Shown: positions 11,637 to 22,689 of the stretch, one piece after another
Layout: each line of letters begins with the position of its first letter
Numbering within the stretch: the stretch's first letter is position 1
Assembly: GCA_021399435.1 (NCBI GenBank)
Contig: JAJTUP010000001.1
Span: forward strand, 1,426,001 to 1,490,000
Direction of reading: 5' to 3'
DNA from: Diaporthe sp. PMI_573
Taxonomy: Eukaryota > Ascomycota > Sordariomycetes > Diaporthales > Diaporthaceae
DNA: 64,000 bases
The notes under the pieces: generated by a model
The model's input: the letters and a program-made list of their open reading frames with translations, nothing else
The model's database searches: none
What the model was told of the DNA's origin: nothing
Translations under genes and position numbers: made by a program

Positions 11637-12714
11637 TTAGAAACCCAGGCAGCTGTGGTTGCACTGTCCGTCGGGGCTGCAACATTCCTCCGGGATCTCC
11701 ACAGGACCGGAGTCCTTGACGGCGAGGACAACCCAGGGGTCTGCAGATGTGAATTTGTCAGTAAGGAATGGCAGCAGAGGGCGAAACCTGGGTACAACTT
11801 ACAATCCATGTCCTTACACATCTTCATGAGAAGGATGTCGAACTGTCGGGATGCGATGTGTGCCACCCCATCGAGGCCGGAGGTGTTTGTGTGGAAGTCG
11901 CGCAGGATCATGAGATCCCAAGGATGTTTGGCGCAGGTCTCACAGGGCCCTGCCAGAATGCGAGCTGTGGAGGGTTTGCCCGAAAGAAGGCCCCAGGTGA
12001 CGCCCGGAGCAATGTTGCCGGTGATGTTGACGTTGACTGTTTGGCTGTTAACCGCAATGCTCAAGCTACAAGTGGGAATGATGAGGATGCTTAGTTACCC
12101 ATCATGTGCTCCCAGTTGGGAGCAGGAAGGTGGACAGGAGGCTTGGCGAGGCCAGTAAAGCCAGCGCCACCGACCTCAGAGATCATGCAACGAAGAGCCT
12201 TGTCGTTCTCAACAGTCCAAGGGGTCTACAGGGGCCATTGTCAGCAAAAGTGATAACACTGCCAGTGGGGTTGGGAGAGCATTGCATACGGTCTTGATAG
12301 GCTGGTCCTTGAGCTTGTGGTGCTGGATCTGCTGTCAGCTTCATCACAACACCAGACAATCATCCAGGGCTTGTTACGCACAACATGCTTCAGGAACGAC
12401 TGCTGTCCAGCCTCGACCCAGGGAACAGGGCTGGCGTTGATGAGAGCAAGGTCTCTGTCGTCAATCTGTGTGTCTCTGAACCACTTGCTGGGGTCATCGC
12501 GGAGGAGCTTGATGCCGGTAACCCACTTGGGAGGAATACCGGCTTCGAGGTGGTCCTGCAGGGGAGCATTGGGGTGAGTCACCAGGTGTGCATCCATCCG
12601 ATCCAGCATTGCGATGGCCTCCACGAATTCGGCGGTGCCACGCTCGCGCAGGATGGACAGGAGCAAGGCCTGCATGACGAGAGGACGGTCTGCGGGAGGC
12701 TCTCTGCTAGGCAT
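11637..12714 (-). CDS. Unrecognised 278-residue protein, five exons
   Basis: Exons, in order of transcription: 12714-12382, 12328-12290, 12225-12099, 12036-11803 and 11740-11637. Introns are 53, 64, 62 and 62 nt. Each has a plausible donor (gtgcgt, gtatgc, gtaact, gtaagt) and an AG acceptor, and phases agree throughout, giving 837 nt with one stop. The first intron, with its gtgcgt donor, is the weakest call. The N-terminal 111 residues are helical with several Trp. The middle carries a Gly-rich stretch (SEVGGAGFTGLAKPPVHLP) and a block containing GPCETCAKHPWDLMILRDFH. The C-terminus is short and Cys-rich (EECCSPDGQCNHSC). There is no signal peptide or membrane helix. The seven Cys near the end and the CETC motif could bind metal. 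I recognise no family; its coding nature rests on exon coherence. Confidence 0.72.
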
Positions 12715-13753
12715 TGTTGGCTGGCGACTGGCTTGGATGGAAGCTGTTGGTTACGAGCGTCGGGGGTTGCAGCAGGCAGAGGTGTAGCGAACGAAGTGCA
12801 GATGAAAAGCGGCACTTCCAAGGTTGTGGAGTTGAGGTCGAAGTCAAGTGGTGAAACCAGGAAGGTCAGGCACTTCTTCTATCAGGGAATGACACGAAGT
12901 GAGCACAGACCCCACTGCTGCTTGCAAAGGTTTCCTGCAATTGAGGAGTTTCCGACGCCAAAGAAAGAAGGTGCGATCTATCAGTTGCTCAGCAGGGGCG
13001 GTGAGAGGTGCCTGGCCAATAGTGAAGACTGTCACTGCCCAGGTGGTTCAGTGGGAATGGAGACAAAGATCGTGTGAAACGTCAATGAAAACGTCAAAGA
13101 CTTGAGTTCCTTTGCCAGAAATTGGAATGACTGCTTCCTGAAGTTGAGAAGCTATGGCTTGGGGGAGGTGCTTGAGGGAAGGCGAGTGGGCGATTGACCG
13201 AGTCCTTTCAGCTTGACGTATTTACTTGGTTTCTACCGACGCACAGCGCAATCGAACATGTCACATCGAGTGATCCAGACCTTGCTCTTCCGTGGTCCAC
13301 CCTCCATCCACCTTCCAATACACCTTGGCCTGCAAATCGGTGCTGCAAAATATGACTTCGGTCCCCATAAGACGCCCAATGTCCACGATGACCGAAACCT
13401 ACCCCCAAGCGAAATACGTCGGGCGTTCCAAAGCCATGGAAGCACAGCGTGAGTGTGTCGGCAGCCTGAGCCTCTCAGACCGCATTAGAACACCTCGTTG
13501 GTTCTTTGAGCTCTGAATCACTGCATAAAGTTCAAAGAACTGATGGGTTTGCCATTCCCTCCTGGCCGATCTCAGGACTGCCACGACTCCCAAAAGACCA
13601 GGCAGACACGGCCTCGCCAGCTTGAATGTTGCCGCAGGTGCCCGAATGTCGCCCAGGTTCGCCGTCCACATGAAAGAGGCCTAGACCGTTGGTGGTGCAC
13701 AGTCACGCTCAAGCTCTGGCCATCAGGGTCGAGCTGCTTCGGTAACAAGTAAA
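12715..13753. other. Spacer and promoter of the five-exon gene
   Basis: About 1 kb. The part next to 12714 should be the promoter and leader of the minus-strand gene. The rest lies beyond the 3' end of the P-loop kinase gene. The short frames overlap on both strands and none is convincing. Confidence 0.45.
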
Positions 13754-14455
13754 TCATTCCGTGAGCGGCACGGTATCGTCATTATTCTCGACAACCACAT
13801 CCACCCGGCAGGAATGTCTGTTGACAAACTTATTCGTGTAGACTCCAATCTCGTCGTACCTCCTAAACGCCTCCTCCTCGCTCCCCACGATGCCCTTGTC
13901 GAGATAGTTCCTGGCCCCTCGCTCCCTCGCCACATCGGGCATCACAAAGACGAACCACCTCTGGTCGACCAGGGCGCCGATCTTCCTCCACGGATGCGCG
14001 TTAGCCAGCACATACGTCCCCTCGATGATGACGACCTGCGTCTCGGGCCGGATGACCTGTCCCCCCGGGATCGTCTCCCGCGCGCGCTCGTCGAACCCGG
14101 GCAGGCTGACGTCCTCACCCGGCCGGCTGTTGCGCAGGTCCTCCACCATGTGCAGCACCGCCTCGCCGTCCAGCGTATCGATCGCCCCGCGCTGCTTGAG
14201 CTGCTCCTCCGACAGGTCGGCCCGCGGCCTCATGAAGCCCTGCACCGTGACGATCTGGCACCTGAGCCCTTGCTCCTCCACCCGGTCGCGCACGTGTCCT
14301 GCGATGGTCGACTTGCCGCTGCCGAGCCCGCCGGCTATGGCGACGAGGCACCGGCGCAGCTGCTGTTTGTTCTCGCCGTGGTTGAGGGATGAGTTTTGGT
14401 AGTGCATGACTACCATGTCTGCGAGGTACTGGTATGGTCCTACACGCCCGGGCAT
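13754..14455 (-). CDS. P-loop kinase of the uridine kinase/phosphoribulokinase type (YFH7-like)
   Basis: An intronless 233-residue protein. The Walker A motif GGLGSGKST is at residues 42-50 after a beta strand (RCLVAIA). A Walker B-type strand, VVIIEGTYVLA, lies near residue 145, followed by a lid region rich in Arg (DVARERGARNYL). This order, with an acidic substrate-site segment (GFDERARETIPGG) before the second strand, fits the fungal proteins named nucleoside triphosphate hydrolase or YFH7-like. These are relatives of uridine kinase and pantothenate kinase whose substrate is mostly unknown. No targeting signal is evident. In-frame Met codons at residues 14 and 17 are possible alternative starts; the first is used because it gives the longest frame. 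Confidence 0.88.
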   Translation of the reverse strand: MPGRVGPYQYLADMVVMHYQNSSLNHGENKQQLRRCLVAIAGGLGSGKSTIAGHVRDRVEEQGLRCQIVTVQGFMRPRADLSEEQLKQRGAIDTLDGEAVLHMVEDLRNSRPGEDVSLPGFDERARETIPGGQVIRPETQVVIIEGTYVLANAHPWRKIGALVDQRWFVFVMPDVARERGARNYLDKGIVGSEEEAFRRYDEIGVYTNKFVNRHSCRVDVVVENNDDTVPLTE

Positions 14456-16082
14456 TGTGTCTGCATGCGGATGATATTGCGTTGGTGGGTTCTATTTAAT
14501 CGGGTGCGTTGTTTTGGTGGAATGCGCTCAATTTGCCGTGTCTGTGGGTTTGTTGAGAGATTGAGCGCTGAGATTCATGGCTCGGATGCCTCATGATGTG
14601 GGTTTGAATCAGGTTGCTGGCCACTTCTTGTTGATGCGGCCAGGTTTTACAATCCTTGCGTCAGTATCCACATCGTGCAGCTCGAGAACCTCACGGGCGC
14701 GAATGACTGGGGAAATGTGAGCTGATGATCGGTGACCTCGGGGTAAAATGACGCACCACCGACGTTAGGCGCGTGCAGCCGTTGATCTTGACCACTGAAA
14801 GCGTGCTTGATAGATTGAAATCGTCGTGCTGCAGACCGCTATCAAGAAGCCTTTGCGTTTTCAACCAGGTCTATTTCGTCGTGTACCATGCGGGCGGAAC
14901 ACGGGCTGTCTGCCGCTCTTCCGAAGCAACGATCCAACTGTTAGTCTCAAGCGAAGTAGTGTGTATCTCAGCCCAACCTATGTACCAGCACAGTACCTAT
15001 CACAAGGGTGTAGGGACTGCTAAATAGTGTAGGTAGTGGATTATTAATTAAAGCGGTCTATCTGGTGGGTAGCAAGAAAATATATACCCCGTCGACCACC
15101 CGTCGCCACCTCGTTGCCTCGTTCGTCCACGATATGAACGTCGAAACCCGGAATCGGTTTCCCCGCGCCCCGGGGCTTTATCTAGGGCAAGCCTTTTTGA
15201 CGCCTTGGTCCCAAAGTGCCCCAGCCAGCGCCTCAACCTCGAAAAGAAGCTTCTTGTAAGTTATAATACTATCGCGTGCTTTGTCTTTGTAATAGGACTG
15301 TCGTAACAGATGGCTACGCGTCCCCGTTGCTCGCAAGTACGTGCCTGTTGGCACAGTTGTAGTAGGTCAAGATTTCACCACCTGGAAACCAATCCCAAGT
15401 AGGCACCGTAACGCCGCTTCCAGGTATTCTTCGCGACAACGTTCGGAGCATAGCCTTGGGCTTCCTGTGCCAGTACATGCGATCCCTCCCCTTGCTTCTT
15501 GCTTGTCGTGGTGTTTTTTTGGTCATGATGGTTGTCGTCGTCGTCGTCGGCAGCACAGCTGTCTGGCTAGGACAACAGGGTGAGAAGCTTAGATTCCCTC
15601 CATCCCTACGCCAGATGTGGCGGAAGTCTAGGAGTTCTTGAATCCTTTTTAAAGAATACATTTCTTTTGATTTTTTGAATTCGACTTGTCGGGCATCAGC
15701 CTTGCAAAGCTCGTCTCGATGAACCACAGCAGCGGCAGCGGCAGCGGCAGCGGCAGCGGCAGGAGACACGTCCGCACGCAGGCTCACGCACATACATACA
15801 CATACACACACGTACATAGAGAGAGATAGAGAGATGGAGGCAAACAAGAGCTGGATTGTATATGCCGTTTCAGTGGAGAAAACACTAGCATTGGAAATGA
15901 ATCATAGCAGTTGGGGTTTCATGCCTAGTTTATGTTTGTTATTGGATGGAACAGGACAGAGAGAGAGGGTAGGGGGAAGAGAGGGACAAAGAAGTAGAGT
16001 GGGGGACAATATAATCTCACTCTTTGATTTTCGAGTCTCTCTAGACTCGGAGTTGGTAGCATCAGAAGACTCGGACTCGGGC
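14456..16082. other. Spacer with microsatellites
   Basis: About 1.6 kb. A TATATA-like stretch occurs near 15080, but no coding gene can be supported. A minus-strand frame here owes its length to the GGCAGC repeat. The right end probably holds the 3' untranslated region of the small membrane-protein gene. Confidence 0.45.
15728..15762. repeat. (GGCAGC)n microsatellite
   Basis: About six units of a 6-bp repeat. It is followed from about 15785 to 15837 by a CA/TACA/GAGA-type simple repeat. It reads as an alanine run on the minus strand, but no gene is supported there. Confidence 0.9.
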
Positions 16083-16563
16083 TCAGGTATGCTGGCGGTT
16101 GTCGTTTGGCTTGAGCAGCACCGTGACAAGCACCGTGACAGCCAAAGTACCAGCCATCATAGTGCCAATGAGGGCCAGGATGGGGCGGTGGTGGACTGTA
16201 GGACTGGCAGCAATGGGGCTGTACAGGAGGCAGCTGATGATCCAGGCATTGGTGATGATGTAGATGCCCGAGACCATGGCGGCCAAGGCTGAGGGATCAG
16301 AATAGACAAAGCCTGCAACCTGGAATACAGAGAAGCCGATGCCGACACAGATGCCAGCAGTAGAATCTAGTAGTGCCAATTAGTTAGTTAACTTTGTGCT
16401 AGGCCTTAGATTTTAAGAAGGAGTAATTTGAGTGTTTATGTGCGTACTTGCTGTTGGTGTTGGCCATGTTGTTGGTCTTTATCTTATCAACAAACATTGG
16501 GGTTGACAGGTTTGTCTCTTTGGGGAGGCGAGTAACCTCAAATCCGACCTGGAAGAATCCCAT
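16083..16563 (-). CDS. Small multi-pass membrane protein with a GC-AG intron
   Basis: Exon 1 is 16563-16452 and exon 2 is 16366-16083, giving 131 residues. The only way to join the Met-containing frame to the strongly hydrophobic second frame is a GC donor (gcaagt at 16451) with acceptor ctactag and branch ttaactaac, an 85-nt intron. The GT two bases further on gives the wrong phase. The product has three hydrophobic helices, starting STAGICVGIGFSVFQVAGF, ALAAMVSGIYIITNAWI and ILALIGTMMAGTLAVTVLV, and a short polar tail. The start could also be one of two later in-frame Met codons. A possible 5'-leader intron donor (gtaagc) lies at 16741. I recognise no family. Confidence 0.68.
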
Positions 16564-17841
16564 GGTTTGACTTTTTGCGAATGTAATGTAATGTTTGTGT
16601 TGTCGGACGACAAGAACAAGACTGAGAGAGTTGTATCGGCGGCGGCAAAAGGGCAAGGACAAAGGGAAGTAGCACGACACATTGTGCACGGACATTGTTT
16701 ACTAGGTTGAGATTGCCGTAGGCAAAGGAGAGCATGCTTACCTGGTTTTCGTTTGGTTTCTGGTTGTCAACTTGGAGTGGCTTCGAAGTTGTCACGTGGC
16801 TTGTCTTGTGGTTGGAAGAGCAAGAGTCTGGCCATATGCCAGCACTTTGAATCTCAGCACTCTCGTTGTTTTAATCGCAACTATTCTGAGGTCGATGTTC
16901 GAGAATGTGCTTAACGCTGGTCAGTTAAATTCCACGAGACTAGTACTACATCCACAAGTGTTTCGTGTTTTTTTTTTATTCGTGTACATGCTCCTATAAA
17001 ACTGTAGGTGGTCCCTTCAGCGCAGTGGTGAACGCTCAAAGACCCAGCGTTAGGTATCTCACACCTAGGCAGTGCTAATACCAGTACATTTTATGCTATA
17101 CAGTTGTAAACCTTAGGCTGAAAACAGAGGCAGCCGCACAGAGGAGGCTAATCGAGACCCTTCGAGTAGTGGTTCAGACTAGACCCGTCGGCACAAGTAG
17201 CCCAAGGCTAACCCAGGAAATCAATATAGTCTCTCAATACGATCCAGTCATCAAACATGTCTACAGCTGTAGTCACAGTTGATACCTTCATCCTTTCCAA
17301 TCCACATTTATGTCCGACTAGAGATGATCGAATTAACTCTAAAATTATATACGAGCAACCATTAGACTCAAATGTACTCCATGCATAGGTGGCATCATAA
17401 AATTCTATACTGACCAAGACCAATCAATTATTATCCACTTACTTGTTTTTGGAAATACATCTGTCTCAAGTGTTGCGAGAGGAGACACATGTAAGAATCA
17501 TCGTACTAGGTACCTGAATCGAGGCTCTGCTCTGTAAGCGATTGTGAAAGATATGGTGTCCAGATACCAAATAAGACCGTCAAGGAGACTACTCCTACAC
17601 TACCAAAGTGCACAGATTTAGCGATAGAAATTCGTACTTGACAGTCTAGTGTAATTAGTAGGTTTAGCTATGAATTCTTAGCTAACTTAGGACGGACTAT
17701 ACCGGATTTTCCTGGCTATAAATCTTTGCAGTCTCCCTGGCCTGATCCCTTCCTGAATACAAACTAGCTTATACTGTCCATTCAACGTTGGATATATTTT
17801 CACTCCGCAAGCATAAAATCATAATCAACATTGAATCGGCA
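16564..17841. other. Divergent promoter region
   Basis: About 1.3 kb between the small membrane-protein gene and the secreted-protein gene, which point away from each other. It contains a CT-rich leader next to 16563 and a TATA box near its right end. The section 16980-17700 is AT-rich and non-coding. Confidence 0.5.
17717..17722 (+). promoter_or_regulatory. TATA box of the secreted Cys-rich protein gene
   Basis: TATAAA in the context ggctataaatc, 120 bp upstream of the chosen start codon, which is a normal distance in filamentous fungi. Confidence 0.55.
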
Positions 17842-18399
17842 ATGCATCTTACTCTTAAGACCGTCCTTCTCGGTGCTGCGGTCAGCTCAGCGATCCCCGT
17901 AGTGATCCTACCACAATGGCACCATAATAACGACACCGAGTTCCAGCACAAGGCCCTGAGCCACGGAAGAATCTTGCCATATGTACCACCAACACCAGAC
18001 ACGTCCGGGTCGCCCGACCTAGCCGCCGAACTCGACAAGTGCAACATCTCTGGCTACCAAACCTGCACGAAGCGCGGCGGCCGGGACTGCGAGGCAGAGC
18101 TGGACCGGTTCGGCGAGTGTCGCCCAGATGTCAGGAGCCTGGTCAGGCAGCTGGTCCCACAGGATCCCAACCAACTCCCTGAGGACGAGATCAAGGTCTC
18201 TGATGGCGCCATTTACATCAACCACGACGATGCGCCCGCCAGCTTCAACCAGGCGGGGCAACTGGGTTTCGGCGCTCTGGTTGCCAGTCAGACACCTAGC
18301 TGCCTCCTGAACTGTGTACGTGGGCCGGCACGAGGTCCTGAACAGAACCGCGCGAGAGCTGAATGTGTGCGTCGTTGCCGAGAAGAGGGGCAAGACTGA
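17842..18399 (+). CDS. Secreted cysteine-containing protein (effector-like candidate)
   Basis: An intronless protein of 185 residues from the Met that begins a classical signal peptide (MHLTLKTVLLGAAVSSA). The longer frame has an upstream Met 18 codons earlier, but that would bury the signal peptide, so the internal start is preferred. The mature part is polar with eight Cys. Four lie in one block (CNISGYQTC, then DC and EC) and four in the C-terminal block (SCLLNC, then ECVRRC). Even numbers and paired spacing suit disulfides. There is no transmembrane helix or enzyme motif. Small secreted Cys proteins of unknown fold are typical of plant-associated ascomycetes; an effector role is inference. 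Confidence 0.8.
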   Translation: MHLTLKTVLLGAAVSSAIPVVILPQWHHNNDTEFQHKALSHGRILPYVPPTPDTSGSPDLAAELDKCNISGYQTCTKRGGRDCEAELDRFGECRPDVRSLVRQLVPQDPNQLPEDEIKVSDGAIYINHDDAPASFNQAGQLGFGALVASQTPSCLLNCVRGPARGPEQNRARAECVRRCREEGQD

Positions 18400-18950
18400 T
18401 GAGAAATACTTATAAACTGATCTCGCACGGGACAATCACGCCGTCATCTATTTTCCAGTAGTTGGAGAAGAAAGGGAGCTGGTAGGACAGGGCTGGACAA
18501 CGATGCCATAGGACTTTGGGTGTTCCAAACTTATGACACTCCTTACCTCACCAATCAATATCAATTCTATACTTATAAAATCCTGTCACCGTAAAGGCTG
18601 TGTAACTTGTATTCAGTAGGTAGCATTTGAGATCGATGCAGGCAACTAGTGCTGTGGTGTTGATAAATGACGGCAGAAAGAGTACAGCAGGGCCAGCGAT
18701 GCATGAGATGGACTAGAACGGAACCAGTTTGGGCAGAAATCTACGAAGGTAGCCAGTCCTGTCCCACAACGATGGTCAGGGCACGGTTCAGGTTTCTGCC
18801 GTTGCCGGGCGTGGTTTGCAGGCTTGAGACTTCTTTGGGTACATCATCTGTACCTTGGGACTTCAAGACTTGGTCTACAAGCAGAGCTTTCCAGACCCTC
18901 TCATCACTCATAGCAGTGACCAAGCTTTTCCTCAGCGCCATATTAACAAA
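18400..18950. other. Convergent 3' spacer
   Basis: About 550 bp between the 3' ends of the secreted-protein gene and the NCS1 permease gene. No coding signal is seen. Confidence 0.5.
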
Positions 18951-20911
18951 TTATCGTACACCTCCCGACTCCAGATCACGTTCTGGATGTGTGGCGGGTG
19001 CTCTCTTCTCCTCTTCAGAACTGTCGACCGTGATCCCGTCGCTCTCGGCAGTATTCAACATCTCCGCATGTGCTTCCAATACGAATGGTGAACTGCCATG
19101 TTGCCTCGCCGTGGGAAAGATTGCGTGCAGAAGCCAGTGCATGGTCAAGGAGGCACAGAACCCATAGAAATATGAGATCTGATACAAATGGTCCCATCCA
19201 TTTCCGGACGAGATCTCCTTTATGGCACGTGCGAAACCGGCTGTGAAATGTGTCAGCGTGACGGATATCTGCAACCAGAGTGGAACGCTGGCGGTTAATG
19301 TGGTGTGGTGGTGATGTTTATAAGGTACTTACGAAGCAGCGGTGCCATCCCTAATACCCACGCCAAGAAACATCTCCAATTAAAACCATAACTATACCAG
19401 TACGCACTCCGGCTGTTTCCCATGTACATGTCGCCAATGTGATATTGGCCTCTCCGGACGAGAAAGTAATCAGAGACGACGATGCCAGTCATCGGGCTCA
19501 GGAAGACGCTCCACCCACTAAGCACAGTAATGAAGGTTCCCGGGTTAGTCACGTAGTTCCAAGGACAAATCGCTATGGCGATCACCGTAAGGATGTAACA
19601 CCCTCGCCGGATGTTGATCCACTTCGGACAGAGTGCCGCCATGTCCATTCCCGTAGAAATCCCATTCAGCATCTGACACAATGCGAGCTGGTCAACCAGG
19701 AACCCGAGTCCAGCGAAGAACGTGCCCGCCCTCGCCGCCGGCGTCATAGAGTGGGCCTGCACCGTCAACAGGAGCTCAAACGGGTTCCAGATGTACTCCC
19801 CGTAGATGGACGCCGCGGCGCTCGTGATGATGATCCCGCACACGGACGTCACCACGATGAAGATGGGCGCGCAGATGAGCTGCCCGAACAGCGCGGCGTT
19901 GGGCGTCCTGGCGTACCGGGTCCAGTCGGACTGACCTAGGCACCCGCTGGCCTGCGACCCGACGATGGACTGCAGGCCGAAGACGGCGGCCCAGCTGAGC
20001 GCGGAGCCGGTGCCTGTCGCCGGCGTGGACATTAGGGCCCCCGCGCCGCCGGCCGCGTGGACGGACCAGCCTACCATCCCGAACATGGTCGCTGTGATCA
20101 TGACGAAGACGACCCGGAAGGGGAGCTGCAGCTTCTCCGGCGGGATCATGGGGAGGGGCAGGAAGATGACGATGAAGACGAAGAAGGATATCAGGCTGGC
20201 TGTGTCGACGTTTGCTGAAACGGGGAGTGTGTTCGGTAGGTCGCGGAACTTGGGGCCGATGATGGCCCTGAGGATTATCTTGACAGCTAAAATATGGTCA
20301 GTCAAGAATCCGAATGCCCGGGACATTAGGTGGTAGCACGGGTAAATCCTGACTCACATTGCCCACCCCAGTACGCCTGTATACCCATCCATACGCATGC
20401 AGTCACAATCCGGTTAAGAACTGGCCAGAAACCACCTCGCATGCCCCACGACGCCCGGGAGAGCACCGTAAAACCCAGGTAGAGATGGCTCCCGGGCCAT
20501 CCTGCAAGCACAGCGATGAGAGCAGAGATCAGAGCAACTCCGACCATGCACCCTATGGCCTGGGGAGCACTCAGGCCAAGAGACAACAAGGTCGACCCGG
20601 CGGTCCATGCAGTGGTGTTGATCCTGTGCTCAATTAGGTAGTGAGCACGGGCAAACGCTGCATTGTGACAGATAGGGAGATCGCTCGAGCTTATGTACGT
20701 ACCCACAGATGACCCAGTACCCAGCGAAACCTTGCCATGACCAAGTCCTCCTGTCCTCGGGGATCGGGATCAGGTCGCGGTTGCACCAAAACGTGTTGCG
20801 GTAGTTGGCGTTCTCGTCGACAGGGCATTCGAGCCGCTTCGCCCAGTACGACGCGCGGGACTGTATCTGGCCGGTCATTGCGAATGTCTTGCTGGTGCAG
20901 GTAGCCACCAT
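18951..20911 (-). CDS. NCS1 nucleobase/allantoin-type permease
   Basis: Four exons: 20911-20703, 20623-20358, 20286-19333 and 19240-18951. The introns of 79, 71, 92 nt have donors gtacgt, gtgagt, gtaagt. The third acceptor (tttcacag at 19241) was chosen because it gives the right phase and restores the family motif MAPLLPGFARA. The 572-residue product has the N-terminal NCS1 signature (an RRTW stretch followed by FAGYWVICG), TAGSTLLSLGLS, and about 12 membrane spans. The conserved WGMRGGFWPVLNRI and a YW segment before the third exon are also present. NCS1 proteins of the Fur type carry uracil, allantoin, uridine or thiamine-like compounds into the cell with protons; the substrate is not decidable here. 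It is divergent from a 2OG dioxygenase, 578 bp apart. Confidence 0.93.
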
Positions 20912-21489
20912 CGACAGTTGAAGAACAAGAAAGTCGGGGGGATGTCAGGTCATTGTATCCGATGTAACAGAGGTCGATACGAGCCCGGCAGTGGGGCTTA
21001 TGTAGGTAGGAGCAATGCTATCCAACGTCTGGTAGCCCCTGCCCTGGCTGATTGAGGATGACCGAAACGGTTGGCCTACAAAAATATGCCCGTAGTTTCG
21101 GGTTCGGCTGATAAGCTCGGGGCCAAGTTATGCATGCGGCGGCGACATCTCTATTCTGAGTATGTTTGCCGTAGATAACATCTCACTCGGCCACGTCCGA
21201 CAATCTCCAAGATCGGCAACGCAAGATGGCGGCAACCATGTGGAATCTCCATTGCCCCCCGCGCCCTATTGGTGCCAAGCTCCAGTCGGCATCACGTAAG
21301 ATAGTTTAAATCCCCTCCCTCCACGTCACTTAGCGTGTGGCATGGTATCGACACACACGTGCAAAGTCCCGGTACAACGGCAAACAAGTAGGTGGTCTAA
21401 TTGTTAACTAGGGCGTACATGACAACCGCTTCGCTTCGTACACAAGCACGGCACAGGTTACCATTAGTACGCTCATCGGGGCTTAAGCT
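20912..21489. promoter_or_regulatory. Shared divergent promoter with three GATA-factor sites
   Basis: A 578-bp promoter between the start codons of the NCS1 permease and the dioxygenase. Three HGATAR matches on the plus strand (TGATAA at 21109-21114, AGATAA at 21173-21178, AGATAG at 21299-21304) fall within 200 bp. This matches the clustering used by AreA/NIT2-type nitrogen regulators. Coordinate nitrogen control of both genes is an inference. Confidence 0.5.
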
Positions 21490-22689
21490 ATGGCTGCATC
21501 ACTTCCCGTGATAGACTTCAGCAGGTGGCTGCAAGGTTCACCAGAGGAGAAGAAAGCAGTCGCAAAGGATCTCGCCGAAGCATGCCGGAGCGTGGGTTTT
21601 GTCTATGTTATCAACCATGGAGTCACCCCCGAGCTCCTTGATGAAGCATTCAGCTGGTCGAAAATGCTGTTTGACCTGCCGGAGGAGAAGAAGATGTTGG
21701 CACCACACCCTCCAGGTAAGTAATTCGATGATTTCGGGGAGGAAGAGAGCTAATTAATTCTAATGATGCCTATCTGCTCACCTATTCCTAGGTCCAAACG
21801 TTCATCGCGGCTACTCCTGGCCAGGTCTCGAAAAGGTCTCGCAGTACATCCACAAAGACGACGAAGACTCAGACGACGAGGATGCTGAGCTCCGCAAGGT
21901 GCAGGACTGCAAAGAATCCTATGAGATAGGGAGCGAGACCTTCGCGCAGCAGCCCAACCAGTGGCTGCCCGAGGAAGTGCTCCCGGGCTTCCGGCAGTTC
22001 ACGACAAGCTTCTACTGGTCGTGCTTCGATACCGCCAAGGAGCTTCTGCGAGCCATAGCTATAGGGATAGGGCTGGAAGACCCGGATTATTTGTTGAGGT
22101 TCCACAGCGGTGAGAATAACCAGCTGCGGCTCCTGCACTATCCACCTGTTGAGACGGAGAAACTCTCGAGCAATGCGCTGGCGAGGATGCCGGCACATTC
22201 AGACTGGGGCTCGATCACGATGCTGTTTCAGGACGACTGTGGGGGTTTGCAGGTCGAGCACCCGAGGAATCCGGGCGAGTTCGTGGACGCCACGCCTATG
22301 AAAGGAGCTTTGGTCATGAACGTTGGAGACCTGCTCATGCGCTGGAGCAACGGTGAGTAGCCCGAAGCGCAGTGACTCGAATTTCTTGCTTCATCGGCTG
22401 ACGTCTCCCATCAGATTACCTCAAGTCGACGCTCCATCGAGTGACGCTCCCACCTGTCATGGCAGAGCAACCGGAAGGCGCCACAGGCCTGACAAGAGCT
22501 CGGTATTCGATCCCGTACTTTGTTAGCCCCGACCCAGAATCCGTCATCGAATGTCTCCCGGCCTGTGCCAGCGGGCAAACCCCAGCAAAGTATCCACCGG
22601 TCTTGCAAGACGACTACAGGAAGTTACGGGCGAAACTGCAGTACTCGGATAAGCCTGAAGCCCCAACAAAGTCGGTTGCAGTGTCTTAG
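21490..22689 (+). CDS. 2-oxoglutarate/Fe(II)-dependent dioxygenase, isopenicillin N synthase family
   Basis: Exons 21490-21715, 21792-22352 and 22415-22689, with introns of 76 and 62 nt (donors gtaagt and gtgagt, acceptors cctag and catcag), give 353 residues. The N-terminal half carries the DIOX_N features PVIDFSRW and GFVYVINHGV. The C-terminal jelly roll has the iron triad: His211 and Asp213 in PAHSDWGSITML, and His270 in STLHRV. The 2OG-binding Arg and Ser follow in RARYSIPYF. Relatives include thymine 7-hydroxylase, gibberellin-type oxidases and enzymes of secondary metabolism. The divergent NCS1 permease makes a nucleobase or similar heterocycle an attractive substrate, but the sequence does not prove it. 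Exon 2 starts a very acidic loop (DDEDSDDEDAE) not usual in the core fold. Confidence 0.93.

Noticed and set aside
13814..14392. A 192-codon plus-strand frame opposite the P-loop kinase.
   Set aside because: It is a shadow of the kinase gene; the other strand carries the Walker motifs.
15314..15847. A 177-codon minus-strand frame with an alanine run and a Cys/Val-rich start.
   Set aside because: Its length comes from GGCAGC and CA microsatellites. No splice or homology support.
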